From the NCBI RefSeq assembly GCF_014644455.1, contig NZ_BMKS01000013.1, positions 1 through 64,000 of the forward strand: 64,000 bases of DNA, in the 5' to 3' direction. The notes under the pieces are model-generated. The model had not been told where the DNA came from. It made no database searches and saw only the letters and a list, made by a program, of their open reading frames with translations. The first letter of the stretch is position 1. Every line of letters begins with the position of its first letter. Source of the stretch: Caldovatus sediminis. GTDB taxonomy: Bacteria; Pseudomonadota; Alphaproteobacteria; Acetobacterales; Acetobacteraceae. Of this stretch, positions 7,935-16,029 are shown one piece after another. Position numbers and translations under genes: made by a program.

Positions 7935-8564
7935 ATGAAGCTCTACTTCTCCTCCGGTTCCCCCTATGCGCGGATCGCGCGCATGGCGCTGATCGAGACC
8001 GGGCTCGACGCCCGGGTGGCGCAGGAGGAGACGACGCTGCGCGATCCGGCCTCGACGCTGCTGCCGGTCAATCCGGTGGGGCGCGTGCCGACGCTGGTGC
8101 TGGACGACGGCACCGTGCTGGGCGAGACGGCGCTGATCCTGGTCCATCTCGCCACGCTGCCCGAGGGCCGCGGGCTGCTGCCGCTCGACGGTTCGGACGG
8201 GTGGCGGACGATGTCGGCCCTGGGGCGGGCGATCGGGATGCTCGACGGCATCGCGGTGTGGAACCGCGAGCTGCGCCGGCCGGAGCACGAACGCTCGCCG
8301 GGCGTGATCGCGCACGAGACGGTGCGCGCGAACCGCGTCGCCGACGCGCTGGAGCGCGCGGTCGCCGCGGGCGGCTACGCCGCCGGCGCCGGCGGCGCGG
8401 TGGATGCGGCGTGGATCGCCCTCGCCGCCACGCTCGGCTATTGCGAGCGGCGCCACCGGGTCTGGGCCTGGCGCGAGGGGCGGCCGGCGCTCTCGGCCTG
8501 GCTCGACGCGGCCTCGGCGCGGCGCTCCTTCCAGGCGACCGTGCCGCCGGTGAGCGGCATCTGA
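7935..8564 (+). CDS. Glutathione S-transferase family protein
   Basis: 209 residues. The thioredoxin-like N-domain begins KLYFSSGSPYARIARMAL with a Ser in the usual catalytic area, and has NPVGRVPTLVLDDG (cis-Pro in VPTL) and LGETALILVHL (Glu binding the glutathione gamma-glutamyl group). The rest is the all-helical GST C-domain. It may detoxify electrophiles or isomerise maleyl-type intermediates. Only about 10 bp separate it from the MDR-family gene downstream, so they are co-transcribed. Confidence 0.88.
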   Translation: MKLYFSSGSPYARIARMALIETGLDARVAQEETTLRDPASTLLPVNPVGRVPTLVLDDGTVLGETALILVHLATLPEGRGLLPLDGSDGWRTMSALGRAIGMLDGIAVWNRELRRPEHERSPGVIAHETVRANRVADALERAVAAGGYAAGAGGAVDAAWIALAATLGYCERRHRVWAWREGRPALSAWLDAASARRSFQATVPPVSGI

Positions 8565-8574
8565 CGCCGTTGCG

Positions 8575-9570
8575 ATGCGCGCCGTCTGGTACACGCGCCA
8601 GGGTCCTCCCGCCGAGGTGCTGGAGCTCGGCGAGCGGCCGGCGCCGGAACCCGCGGCCGGCGAGGTCCGCGTGCGGCTGTTCGCCTCGGCGGTGAACCCG
8701 TCGGACTGCAACCGGCGCGCCGGGCGGAACCACGTGATGGAGTTCTCCCTCGTCATCCCGAACAGCGACGGCGCGGGCGTCGTGGACGCGGTGGGCGAGG
8801 GCGTGGACCCGGGGCGCATCGGCCAGCGGGTCTGGCTCTACAACGCGCAGCGCGGGCGGCCCTTCGGCACCGCGGCGGAGTTCACCTGCGTGCCGGCGGA
8901 TCTGGCGACCGAACTGCCGGAGGGCGTGACCTTCGAGGAGGGCGCCTGCCTCGGCATCCCGGCCATGACGGCCCATCGCTGCCTGTTCGCCGACGGGCAG
9001 GTGGAGGGACTCTCGGTGCTGGTCAGCGGCGGCGGCGGCGCGGTCGGGAACTATGCGGTGCAGCTCGCGAAATGGGGCGGCGCCGCGCTGGTGCTGGCGA
9101 CCGCGAGCGGCGGCTGGAAGTCGGCGGACGCCGCGGCGGCCGGCGCCGATCGCGTGATCGACCACAGGCGCGAGGACGTGGCGCGGGTCGCGCTGGAGAT
9201 GACCGGCGGTCGCGGCGTGGACCGCGTCGTCGAGGTCGAGTTCGGCGGAAACGTCGCGATCTGGTCGCAGGCGGTGGCGCGGAACGGCGCGGTCGCGGCA
9301 TATGCCTCGGCCGCCGAGCCGCAGCCGCGCATCCCCTTCGCCGCGCTGATGCGCCGCAACGTCACGCTGCGCGGGGTGCTGCTGAACAGCGCGCCGATCG
9401 CGGCACGGCGCCAGGCGCAGGCGGACATCCTCGCCTGGCTGAGGGGCGGCCGGAGGCTGCACCGCATCGCCGGCCGCTTCCCGCTGGCCGGGACGGCGGC
9501 GGCCCACGCGATGGTCGAGGCCGGCGGCAAGCGCGGCACGGTGGTCGTGTTGCCCGCCGCGCGAGGCTGA
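8575..9570 (+). CDS. Zinc-independent MDR-family NADPH:quinone reductase-like protein
   Basis: 331 residues of the medium-chain dehydrogenase/reductase fold: a GroES-like domain (VRLFASAVNPSDCNRRAG, then IPNSDGAGVVDAVGEGV) followed by the nucleotide-binding motif VSGGGGAVGNYAVQLAKWGG. The structural-zinc cysteine cluster is absent, as in quinone reductases (zeta-crystallin type). It probably reduces quinones or enone compounds with NADPH. It starts 10 bp after the GST gene without a clear ribosome-binding site of its own. Confidence 0.87.
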   Translation: MRAVWYTRQGPPAEVLELGERPAPEPAAGEVRVRLFASAVNPSDCNRRAGRNHVMEFSLVIPNSDGAGVVDAVGEGVDPGRIGQRVWLYNAQRGRPFGTAAEFTCVPADLATELPEGVTFEEGACLGIPAMTAHRCLFADGQVEGLSVLVSGGGGAVGNYAVQLAKWGGAALVLATASGGWKSADAAAAGADRVIDHRREDVARVALEMTGGRGVDRVVEVEFGGNVAIWSQAVARNGAVAAYASAAEPQPRIPFAALMRRNVTLRGVLLNSAPIAARRQAQADILAWLRGGRRLHRIAGRFPLAGTAAAHAMVEAGGKRGTVVVLPAARG

Positions 9571-9599
9571 ACCGGGGTGGTGCCTGACCCGGCCGGTTC

Positions 9600-9613
9600 T
9601 TGACGCGGATCAA
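9600..9613. promoter_or_regulatory. FNR/FixK-type anaerobox upstream of the universal stress protein
   Basis: TTGACGCGGATCAA matches the CRP/FNR-superfamily consensus TTGAT-N4-ATCAA at nine of ten conserved positions. It is centred about 64 bp before the ATG of the usp gene, a position consistent with activation. In alphaproteobacteria such boxes are read by FixK/FNR proteins under low oxygen, and universal stress proteins are frequent targets. No cognate regulator lies in the window. Confidence 0.65.
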
Positions 9614-9670
9614 GGCGTCCGGGTTGCGGCGGGATGTTGCTGGGCTCGGGACCGTCCGGGAGAGGCCGAC

Positions 9671-10510
9671 ATGCTGCGGAAGTTGCTCATCGCCGTCGAC
9701 GACTCGCCCAGCAGCGACGAGGCCCGGCGGCTCGCGGTGGCCCTGGCGCGGCAGCGCGGCGCGCGGCTGCGCGGCATCGCCGTGATCGACACGCCCTGGA
9801 TCACCCGGCCGATGGCGGTCGGCATCGGGGGGACCGCGTACAAGGTCCAGACGGAGCTGGAGCAGCTCCGGAGCGCCCATCGGCGGAGCGAGCGCGCGCT
9901 GGCCGCGCTCGCTGCCGCCGCGGCGGAGGCCGGGGTCGCCTGCGAGGGCGCCCAGAAGGGGGGCGACCCCGCGGAGACCATCGAGGCGGAGGCGACGACG
10001 AGCGACCTCCTCGTGCTCGGCCGCGAGGCCAGCTTCTACGGCCGGGAGGGGGACGAGGTTTCGGCGGCCGCGCTCGGGCTGCTCGCCCGCAATCCGCGGC
10101 CGCTGCTCCTGGCACCGTCCCGGCCGTTCGGAGATGCGGGCCGGATGCTCGTCGCCTTCGACGGCAGCGCACCGTCCTCGCGGTCGCTGCACATGCTCGC
10201 GCTGCTAGGTCTCGCGGTCGGGCGCCAAGCGCTGGTCCTGACGGTCGCCGAGGAGAAGGCCGCCGCCGAGGCACGGGCGGCGGCGGCGGCGGAGCTTCTG
10301 CGGCTCCACGGCGTGGAACGGGTGGACGTCGCGGCGGTGGCCTCGGGCGCCGACCCGGCGGACATCATCGTCGGGCAGGTGCAGGCTGCCGGCGCCGGCA
10401 TCGTCGCCATGGGCGCCTATGGCCATCGCGGCCTGCGGGAGATGGTGTTCGGCTCCTGCACCCGGCGGCTGCTGGGCCATTGCCCGGCGGCGCTGTTCGT
10501 TCACCACTAA
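9671..10510 (+). CDS. Universal stress protein, two-domain
   Basis: 279 residues forming two tandem UspA domains. Domain 1 (about 1-145) begins KLLIAVDDSPSSDEARR and reaches LLVLGREASFYGREGD. Domain 2 (about 150-279) begins RMLVAFDGSAPSSRSL and ends with an ATP-binding-type loop, MGAYGHRGLREMVFGSCTRR, close to the GX2GX9G(S/T) signature. Domain 1 lacks a clear copy of that signature. GGGAGAGG precedes the ATG. A FixK/FNR box upstream predicts induction in low oxygen. Confidence 0.9.
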   Translation: MLRKLLIAVDDSPSSDEARRLAVALARQRGARLRGIAVIDTPWITRPMAVGIGGTAYKVQTELEQLRSAHRRSERALAALAAAAAEAGVACEGAQKGGDPAETIEAEATTSDLLVLGREASFYGREGDEVSAAALGLLARNPRPLLLAPSRPFGDAGRMLVAFDGSAPSSRSLHMLALLGLAVGRQALVLTVAEEKAAAEARAAAAAELLRLHGVERVDVAAVASGADPADIIVGQVQAAGAGIVAMGAYGHRGLREMVFGSCTRRLLGHCPAALFVHH

Positions 10511-10550
10511 GCCGGGAGCGCAGAGCGCCGGGGGCCGACCGGTGGCGCGC

Positions 10551-11516
10551 TCAGCCGGCCGGCACGCGCCGGAACTTCTGGAAGGACCGTACGCCCGAGG
10601 CCGGCGGCTTCCGCCCGTCGTGGTAGCGCGGCCAGGCGGTCACGGCGACCTCGCCGACATAGAGGTCGCCCTGCGAATCCACGGCGAGCCCGTGCGGCGC
10701 GGTGAACTGGCCCGGCGCCTCGCCCAGCTCGCCGAAGCGCGCGATCAGCCTGCCCTCGTTCGACAGGATGCTGATGCGCGGGCCGATGTTCGGCGCGCGG
10801 ATGTTCACGTCGAGCCCGGCGCCGAGCTCGCCCACGTAGCAGATCGGGCACCTGCCCTTGCCGAGGAACAGCGCGCAGGGGCGGTGCAGGTTGTTCCACT
10901 GCGTCTCGTAGCGGCCCTTGCCGTCGAAGATCTGGATGCGGTGGTTCTCGCGGTCGGCGACGTAGACCCAGCCGTCGGCGTCGCAGGCGATGTTGTGCGG
11001 CAGGTTGAACTCGCCGGGATCGGTGCCGGAGCGGCCCCAGGAGAAGAGGTGCCGCCCCTCGGGCGAGAATTTGTGCACGCAGGCGTTGCCGTAGCCGTCG
11101 GAGACGTAGAGGTCGCCCTCCGGCGACAGCGCCGTGTGGGTGCAGCGGTTGAAGGGCCGGCCGCTCATGTAGGGCGCGGGGCGGCCGGGGAGGCCGATGG
11201 TCAGCAGCACGCGGCCGTCGAGGGTGCAGCGGCGCACCGTGTGGTCGCCGTCGTCGGTGCACCAGATCGTGTCGTCGGGGCCGATCTGCAGGCCGTGCGG
11301 GCGCTTGAACAGGCCCTCGCCCCAGGAGGCGAGGAACCTGCCGTCGCGGTCGAAGACGACCATCGGGTGCTCGCCGCGATTGAAGGCGTAGACGCGGTCC
11401 TGGCTGTCCACCGCGACCGCGGCGACCTCGCCGAGCCGGATGCCCTCGGGCACGCGGCCCCAGCCCTCGACGGGCTCGTAGCGGTACGCGCCGCTGCCCA
11501 GGATGGTGGCGGTCAT
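10551..11516 (-). CDS. NHL-repeat beta-propeller protein
   Basis: 321 residues made of about six NHL-type repeats, recognisable from recurrent motifs: AVAVDSQDRVYAFNRGEHPM, HGLQIGPDDTIWCTDDGDHT, LYVSDGYGNACVHKF, GEFNLPHNIACDADGWVYVA, NHRIQIFDGKG, and HGLAVDSQGDLYVGE. No signal peptide is apparent. Such propellers include peptidylglycine-lyase-like enzymes and lactonase-like hydrolases, but the reaction cannot be read from the sequence. The ATG at 11516 follows a GGGAGGGA ribosome-binding site. It is divergent from the kinase/acyl-CoA dehydrogenase operon with 178 bp between, so the two may share regulation. Confidence 0.85.
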   Translation of the reverse strand: MTATILGSGAYRYEPVEGWGRVPEGIRLGEVAAVAVDSQDRVYAFNRGEHPMVVFDRDGRFLASWGEGLFKRPHGLQIGPDDTIWCTDDGDHTVRRCTLDGRVLLTIGLPGRPAPYMSGRPFNRCTHTALSPEGDLYVSDGYGNACVHKFSPEGRHLFSWGRSGTDPGEFNLPHNIACDADGWVYVADRENHRIQIFDGKGRYETQWNNLHRPCALFLGKGRCPICYVGELGAGLDVNIRAPNIGPRISILSNEGRLIARFGELGEAPGQFTAPHGLAVDSQGDLYVGEVAVTAWPRYHDGRKPPASGVRSFQKFRRVPAG

Positions 11517-11694
11517 GCTCGGTCCCTCCCCCGCGCCGGCGGCGCTCCGCCCGGCGTCCGCGAGGGGCAGGCTGGACATTCCGCGCCGCGCTGTCGAGGG
11601 GGTGTGGCGGCGCACGCGCCGGCGCGCCCTTCGCGGTTGACCTGCCGGCGGGGCGGAGGCAAGCCAGGACGGGAGAGAGGAGGACGGCGCGGGC

Positions 11695-12759
11695 ATGGGC
11701 GAGGCGACGAAGGCGGCCGCGGCGGCGGCCGCGCCGGAATTCGATCCCGCGCGGCTCGATGCCTTCCTGCGGAGCGCGATCCCCGGGCTCGAGGGGCCGA
11801 TGGCGCTCGAGCGCATCGCCGGCGGCCAGTCGAACCCGACCTTCTTCGTGAGCTACGCCAACCGGCGCCTGGTGCTGCGCAAGCAGCCGCCGGGCGAGCT
11901 GCTGCCCTCCGCGCACGCGGTGGACCGCGAGTTCCGGGTGATGCGCGCCCTGGCCGGCACGCCGGTCCCGGTGCCGCCGGCGCTGCTGTTCCACGAGGGG
12001 CGCGAGGTGGTCGGCACGCCCTTCTACGTCATGGAGCGCGTCGAGGGGCGCGTGTTCGGCACCTCCGACATGAAGGGCGCGGCGCGCGAGGAACGGCGCG
12101 CCATGGTGATGTCCTTCGCCGAGACGCTGGCGGCGCTGCACGACGTGGACTGGCGGGCGGTCGGGCTGGAGGGCTTCGGCCGGCCGGGGAACTACTACGC
12201 GCGCCAGGTCGCGCGCTGGATCAGGCAGTGGGAGGCGCAGCGCTTCCGCGACATCCCCGATCTCGCGCGCCTCGCCGCCTGGCTGCCGGCGCACATGCCG
12301 CCCGACGACGGCGTGACGACGATCGTCCATGGCGACTACCGCATCGGCAACGTGATGTTCGCGCCGGACGCGCCGCGGGTGGTGGCGGTGCTCGACTGGG
12401 AGCTCTCGACGCTCGGGCACCCGCTGGCGGACGTGGCCTTCGCCTGCCTCGCCTGGCGCAGCCGGCCGGAGATGTACGGCGGGCTGCTCGGCCTCGACCT
12501 CGCGGCGCTCGGCATGCCGACGGAGCGGGAGTTCGTCGCGCACTACCTCGCCAGCCGCAAGCGCGGTCCGGCGGAGCCGCCGGGGACCTTCCACATCGCC
12601 TTCGCCATCTTCCGCTTCGCCGTGATCTTCGAGGGCATCGCGGCGCGCGCGCGGATCGGCACCGCGGCGGCGGCCGACGCGGCGCAGGTCGGCGACCTCT
12701 CCCTCGCCTTCGCCCGCATCGGCGTCGAGACGATCGAGGCGGGCGGCGCCACCGCCTGA
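11695..12759 (+). CDS. APH-like phosphotransferase (ACAD10/11 kinase-domain / LvaA-like)
   Basis: 354 residues with the aminoglycoside-phosphotransferase kinase fold. Visible blocks are the N-lobe ERIAGGQSNPTFFVSYANRR with LVLRKQPPGELLPSAHAV (ATP-binding Lys), the catalytic-loop Brenner motif VHGDYRIGNVMF (His-x-Asp…Asn) and the metal-binding VLDWELSTLG. The proline-rich PPGELLPSAHAVDREFRV block is typical of the branch fused to acyl-CoA dehydrogenase in mammalian ACAD10/11. Those enzymes, and LvaA of Pseudomonas putida, phosphorylate 4-hydroxyacyl-CoA. The next gene, 18 bp on, is an acyl-CoA dehydrogenase, matching that pairing. SD: GAGAGGAGG. Confidence 0.88.
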   Translation: MGEATKAAAAAAAPEFDPARLDAFLRSAIPGLEGPMALERIAGGQSNPTFFVSYANRRLVLRKQPPGELLPSAHAVDREFRVMRALAGTPVPVPPALLFHEGREVVGTPFYVMERVEGRVFGTSDMKGAAREERRAMVMSFAETLAALHDVDWRAVGLEGFGRPGNYYARQVARWIRQWEAQRFRDIPDLARLAAWLPAHMPPDDGVTTIVHGDYRIGNVMFAPDAPRVVAVLDWELSTLGHPLADVAFACLAWRSRPEMYGGLLGLDLAALGMPTEREFVAHYLASRKRGPAEPPGTFHIAFAIFRFAVIFEGIAARARIGTAAAADAAQVGDLSLAFARIGVETIEAGGATA

Positions 12760-12777
12760 CTCCGGGAGCACACCGCC

Positions 12778-14016
12778 ATGGACTTCGAGTACAGCGACAA
12801 GGTGAAGGCGCTGCAGGCGCGGCTCACCGCCTTCATGCAGAGCCACGTCTATCCCGCGGACGCGGAGTTCCGCGCGCGCGCCGAGGCAGGGGCGTTCCCG
12901 CTCGACATCGTCCAGCGCCTCAAGGGCCTCGCCCGGGCGGAGGGGCTGTGGAACCTGTTCCTGCCCGGCCTGCGCGAGGACGAGCCCGGCACCCGCCTGA
13001 CCAACCTGGAATACGCCCCGCTCGCCGAGATCATGGGCCGCGTCCCCTGGTCGTCGGAGGTGTTCAACTGCAGCGCCCCCGACACCGGCAACATGGAGAT
13101 CCTGCACCTCTTCGCCACGCCCGAGCAGCGCGAGCGCTGGCTGATGCCGCTGCTGCGGGGCGAGATCCGCTCCACGGTCGGGATCACGGAGCCGGGGGTC
13201 GCGTCCTCCGACCCGACCAACCTGAAGACGCGGATCGTGCGCGACGGCGACCACTACGTCATCACCGGGCGCAAGTGGTTCAACACCGGCGCGCGGCACC
13301 CCTTGGTCCGCTTCTGCCTGGTGATGGGGGTGACGAACCCGGAGGCCGAGCCCCACGGGCGCCATTCCTTCGTCATCGTGCCCTTCGACGCGCCGGGCGT
13401 GCGCGTGGTGCGCGACCTGCCGCTGCTCGGCCACCACTCGCCCGAGGGGCACGCGGAGGTGGCGTTCGAGGAGGTGCGCGTGCCGGTGGCGAACCGCCTC
13501 GGCGAGGAGGGCAAGGGCTTCGCCATCGCCCAGGCGCGGCTCGGGCCGGGGCGCATCCACCACTGCATGCGCACCATCGGCCAGTGCGAGCTGGCGCTGG
13601 AGCTGATGGTGGCGCGGGCAAAGGAGCGCGAGGCGTTCGGGCGCAAGCTCGCCGACTTCTCCAACGTGCGCGACGCCATCGCCGAGTGCCGGCTGGAGAT
13701 AGACCAGGCGCGGCTGCTGACGCTGCACGCGGCGTGGATGATGGACCGGCTCGGCAACCGCGCGGCGCGCACCGAGGTCTCGGCGATCAAGATCGTCGCG
13801 GCGCGGATGCAGACGCGGATCGCCGACCGCGCGATCCAGGTCTTCGGCGCGATGGGGCTGACGCCCGACACGCCGCTCGCCTACCTCTACACCTGGGGCC
13901 GGGCGCTGCGCTTCATTGACGGGCCGGACGAGGTGCACCTGAACGTCGTCGCGCGCCGGGAGCTGAAGCGCGAGCCGCAGTCGCCGCTGGAGGCGCTGCT
14001 GCGCCGGCCGGAGTAG
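12778..14016 (+). CDS. Acyl-CoA dehydrogenase (ACAD11 / LvaC-like partner)
   Basis: 412 residues. FAD/acyl-CoA-binding blocks of the family appear in order: GITEPGVASSDPTNLKTRIV, VITGRKWFNTGARHP, HHSPEGHAEVAFEEVRVP, GPGRIHHCMRTIGQCELAL, AFGRKLADFSNVRDAIAE, and QVFGAMGLTPDTPLAYLYTW near the C-terminus. The tryptophan-rich WNLFLPGLREDEPGTRLTN region is characteristic of the ACAD10/11-type branch. With the upstream kinase it could convert 4-phospho-acyl-CoA to an enoyl-CoA; the downstream hydratase would then hydrate that product. Simple acyl-CoA dehydrogenation is the alternative. Confidence 0.9.
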   Translation: MDFEYSDKVKALQARLTAFMQSHVYPADAEFRARAEAGAFPLDIVQRLKGLARAEGLWNLFLPGLREDEPGTRLTNLEYAPLAEIMGRVPWSSEVFNCSAPDTGNMEILHLFATPEQRERWLMPLLRGEIRSTVGITEPGVASSDPTNLKTRIVRDGDHYVITGRKWFNTGARHPLVRFCLVMGVTNPEAEPHGRHSFVIVPFDAPGVRVVRDLPLLGHHSPEGHAEVAFEEVRVPVANRLGEEGKGFAIAQARLGPGRIHHCMRTIGQCELALELMVARAKEREAFGRKLADFSNVRDAIAECRLEIDQARLLTLHAAWMMDRLGNRAARTEVSAIKIVAARMQTRIADRAIQVFGAMGLTPDTPLAYLYTWGRALRFIDGPDEVHLNVVARRELKREPQSPLEALLRRPE

Positions 14017-14039
14017 GGCGGCGCGAGGGGAGGGAGGCC

Positions 14040-14831
14040 ATGGCGGCATCGCCGATCCTGACGGAGCGCGAGGCCGGCGTCGTCCGCCTGCGCTTCAACC
14101 GCCCGGCGGCGCTGAACGCGCTCGACCAGGCGATGGCCGATGCGTTCCACGAGGCGGCGAAGGGGCTCGCCGCCGATCCCTCGGTCCGCTGCGTGGTGCT
14201 CTCCGGCGAGGGGCGGGCCTTCATGGCGGGCGGCGACATCCGGCTGTTCCACGCCGCCGGCGCGGATGCGCCCGCCGTGGTCGGGCGGCTGATCGGGTCC
14301 CTCCATGCCGCGCTGCGCCTGCTCGCGGCGCTGCCGGCGCCGGTGATCGCGGCCGTGCACGGCCCGGTCGCCGGCGCCGGGATGAGCGTGGCGATGGCGG
14401 CCGACCTCGCCGTCGCGGCGGAGGAGGACACGCGGTTCGTGCTGGCCTATCTCCGCCTCGGCATCAGTCCGGACGGCGGCGGGACCTGGGCGCTGCCGCG
14501 GCTCGTCGGCCTGCGCCGCGCGATGGGCATCGCGCTGCTCGAGGAGGAGCTCGACGCGCGGGCGGCGCTCGATCTCGGGCTCGTCAACCGCGTCGTGCCG
14601 GGCGCGCGGCTCGAGGCGGAGACGATGGCGCTGGCGCGCCGGCTCGCCGCCGGGCCGGCGCAGGCGATCGCGCGCACCAAGGCGCTGCTGCGGGCCTCGC
14701 TCGGCCGCGACCTCGCGGCGCAGCTCGACGCCGAGCGCGACGCCTTCCTGGCCGGGACGGCGACGGCGGACTTCGCGGAGGGCGTGGCGGCCTTCCTGGG
14801 GCGCCGCGCGCCGTCCTTTACCGGGCGCTGA
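14040..14831 (+). CDS. Enoyl-CoA hydratase/isomerase family protein
   Basis: 263 residues of the crotonase fold. The N-terminal RLRFNRPAALNALDQAMADA, the first oxyanion-hole block GRAFMAGGDIRLF and the second, VHGPVAGAGMSVAMAADLAV, are clear. The first catalytic Glu position (near LRLGISPDGGGTWALPRL) holds Gly-Ile-Ser-Pro-Asp, seen in variants of the family, so hydratase activity is not assured. It is third in the operon after the kinase and acyl-CoA dehydrogenase, spacing 23 bp, SD GGGAGGGAGG. Confidence 0.88.
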   Translation: MAASPILTEREAGVVRLRFNRPAALNALDQAMADAFHEAAKGLAADPSVRCVVLSGEGRAFMAGGDIRLFHAAGADAPAVVGRLIGSLHAALRLLAALPAPVIAAVHGPVAGAGMSVAMAADLAVAAEEDTRFVLAYLRLGISPDGGGTWALPRLVGLRRAMGIALLEEELDARAALDLGLVNRVVPGARLEAETMALARRLAAGPAQAIARTKALLRASLGRDLAAQLDAERDAFLAGTATADFAEGVAAFLGRRAPSFTGR

Positions 14832-14945
14832 GGGCGCCGCGCCTTGCCGCTGGACGCCGCGCCGGGGCGTGGCACTATGGCCGCAGAAGAGCATACCCCT
14901 GCGGCCGGTCCGGCCGGCACAACGGGAAGCGGCTAGGGAGGACCG

Positions 14946-16007
14946 ATGGCCATGCACCGCATCACCCGGCGTGGAATGTTCGTCGTCGGCGCGGGCGCCG
15001 CGCTCGGCGCCGGCCGCCGCGCGGCGGCCCAGCCGCAGCTGCCGCCGCACGAGCGCGAGCTGTACGAGGCGGCGAGGCGCGAAGGCGAGATCACCTGGTA
15101 TTGCGGCCAGTACAACGCGGAAACCGCGGAGGCGGTCGGCCGCGCCTTCACCGAGCGCTTCCCGGGCGTGCGCTGCAACGTGGTGCGCTCCACCTCGCAG
15201 GTCGCGTTCCAGCGGCTGTCGCAGGACGCGCGCGCGGGGGTGGCGCAGTGCGACGTGTTCAGCTCGACCAATTCCGGGCACTTCACGCAGCTCAAGCGCG
15301 AGAACCGGCTGATGCAGTTCCGGCCGCGCAACGTGGACGAGATGCTGCCCTCGCTCCGCGTCGCCGATCCGGACAACTATTTCCAGACGACCTTCCTCGG
15401 CCTGTTCCTGATGGCGCACAACACCCGCAAGGTGAGGGAGGAGGAGGCGCCGAAGAGCTGGACCGACGTGCTCGACCCGAAGTGGCGCGACCAGCTCGCG
15501 GTCGGGCATCCCGGGTTCAGCGGCGCGATCGGCGTCTGGGCGGTGCAGATGCGCAAGATGTACACCTGGGACTACTTCCGCCGGCTGGAACGCAACCGGC
15601 CACAGATCGGCCGCTCCAGCCAGGACCCGGTGACGCTGCTCAACGCCGGCGAGCGCTCGGTCGGCATCTGCGTCCCGCTCGGGACGACGGCGTACAGCAT
15701 CGCGCGCGGCAATCCGCTGCGGGTGATCTATCCGACCGAAGGCGTGCTGGCGACCATCGCGCCCTCGGCGATCCCGCGCAACGCGCCGCACCCGAACGCG
15801 GCGAAGCTGTTCATGGAGTTCCAGGCCTCCAGGCGGATGTCGGAGGTCATCAAGGAATTCTACAACGAGCCGATGCGCGCCGACGTGCCGCAGGCGGAGG
15901 GCGCGCGGCCGCTCGACCAGATCACGCTGCTCGCGCCCTCGATCGAGGAGCAGGAGAAGGGCGTGCCGGAGGTGCGCGAGGCCTGGCGCGACACCTTCGG
16001 CGTCTGA
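14946..16007 (+). CDS. ABC transporter substrate-binding protein 1 (Fe3+/thiamine/phosphonate-type)
   Basis: 353 residues with a twin-arginine-like signal (ITRRGMFVVGAGAALGAG, cleavage near AAAQ). The body is the family-1/AfuA-FutA extracellular solute-binding fold: EGEITWYCGQYNAETAEAVG, RFPGVRCNVVRSTSQVAFQR, SWTDVLDPKWRDQLAVGHPG. The absence of the tyrosine pair typical of ferric-binding proteins makes an organic ligand possible. GGGAGG lies 5 bases before the ATG. It is the first gene of a four-gene importer and is strongly similar to the next gene, even at the DNA level. Confidence 0.9.
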   Translation: MAMHRITRRGMFVVGAGAALGAGRRAAAQPQLPPHERELYEAARREGEITWYCGQYNAETAEAVGRAFTERFPGVRCNVVRSTSQVAFQRLSQDARAGVAQCDVFSSTNSGHFTQLKRENRLMQFRPRNVDEMLPSLRVADPDNYFQTTFLGLFLMAHNTRKVREEEAPKSWTDVLDPKWRDQLAVGHPGFSGAIGVWAVQMRKMYTWDYFRRLERNRPQIGRSSQDPVTLLNAGERSVGICVPLGTTAYSIARGNPLRVIYPTEGVLATIAPSAIPRNAPHPNAAKLFMEFQASRRMSEVIKEFYNEPMRADVPQAEGARPLDQITLLAPSIEEQEKGVPEVREAWRDTFGV

Positions 16008-16029
16008 GTGCGGCGGGGAGACGGGGCGG

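Noticed and set aside
10551-14049. A 1180-codon minus-strand frame overlapping the kinase/dehydrogenase operon
   Set aside because: Recognisable kinase, dehydrogenase and hydratase proteins are on the plus strand; the minus frame has only His/Arg/Ala-rich antisense character. The real minus-strand gene here is the NHL protein, in another frame.
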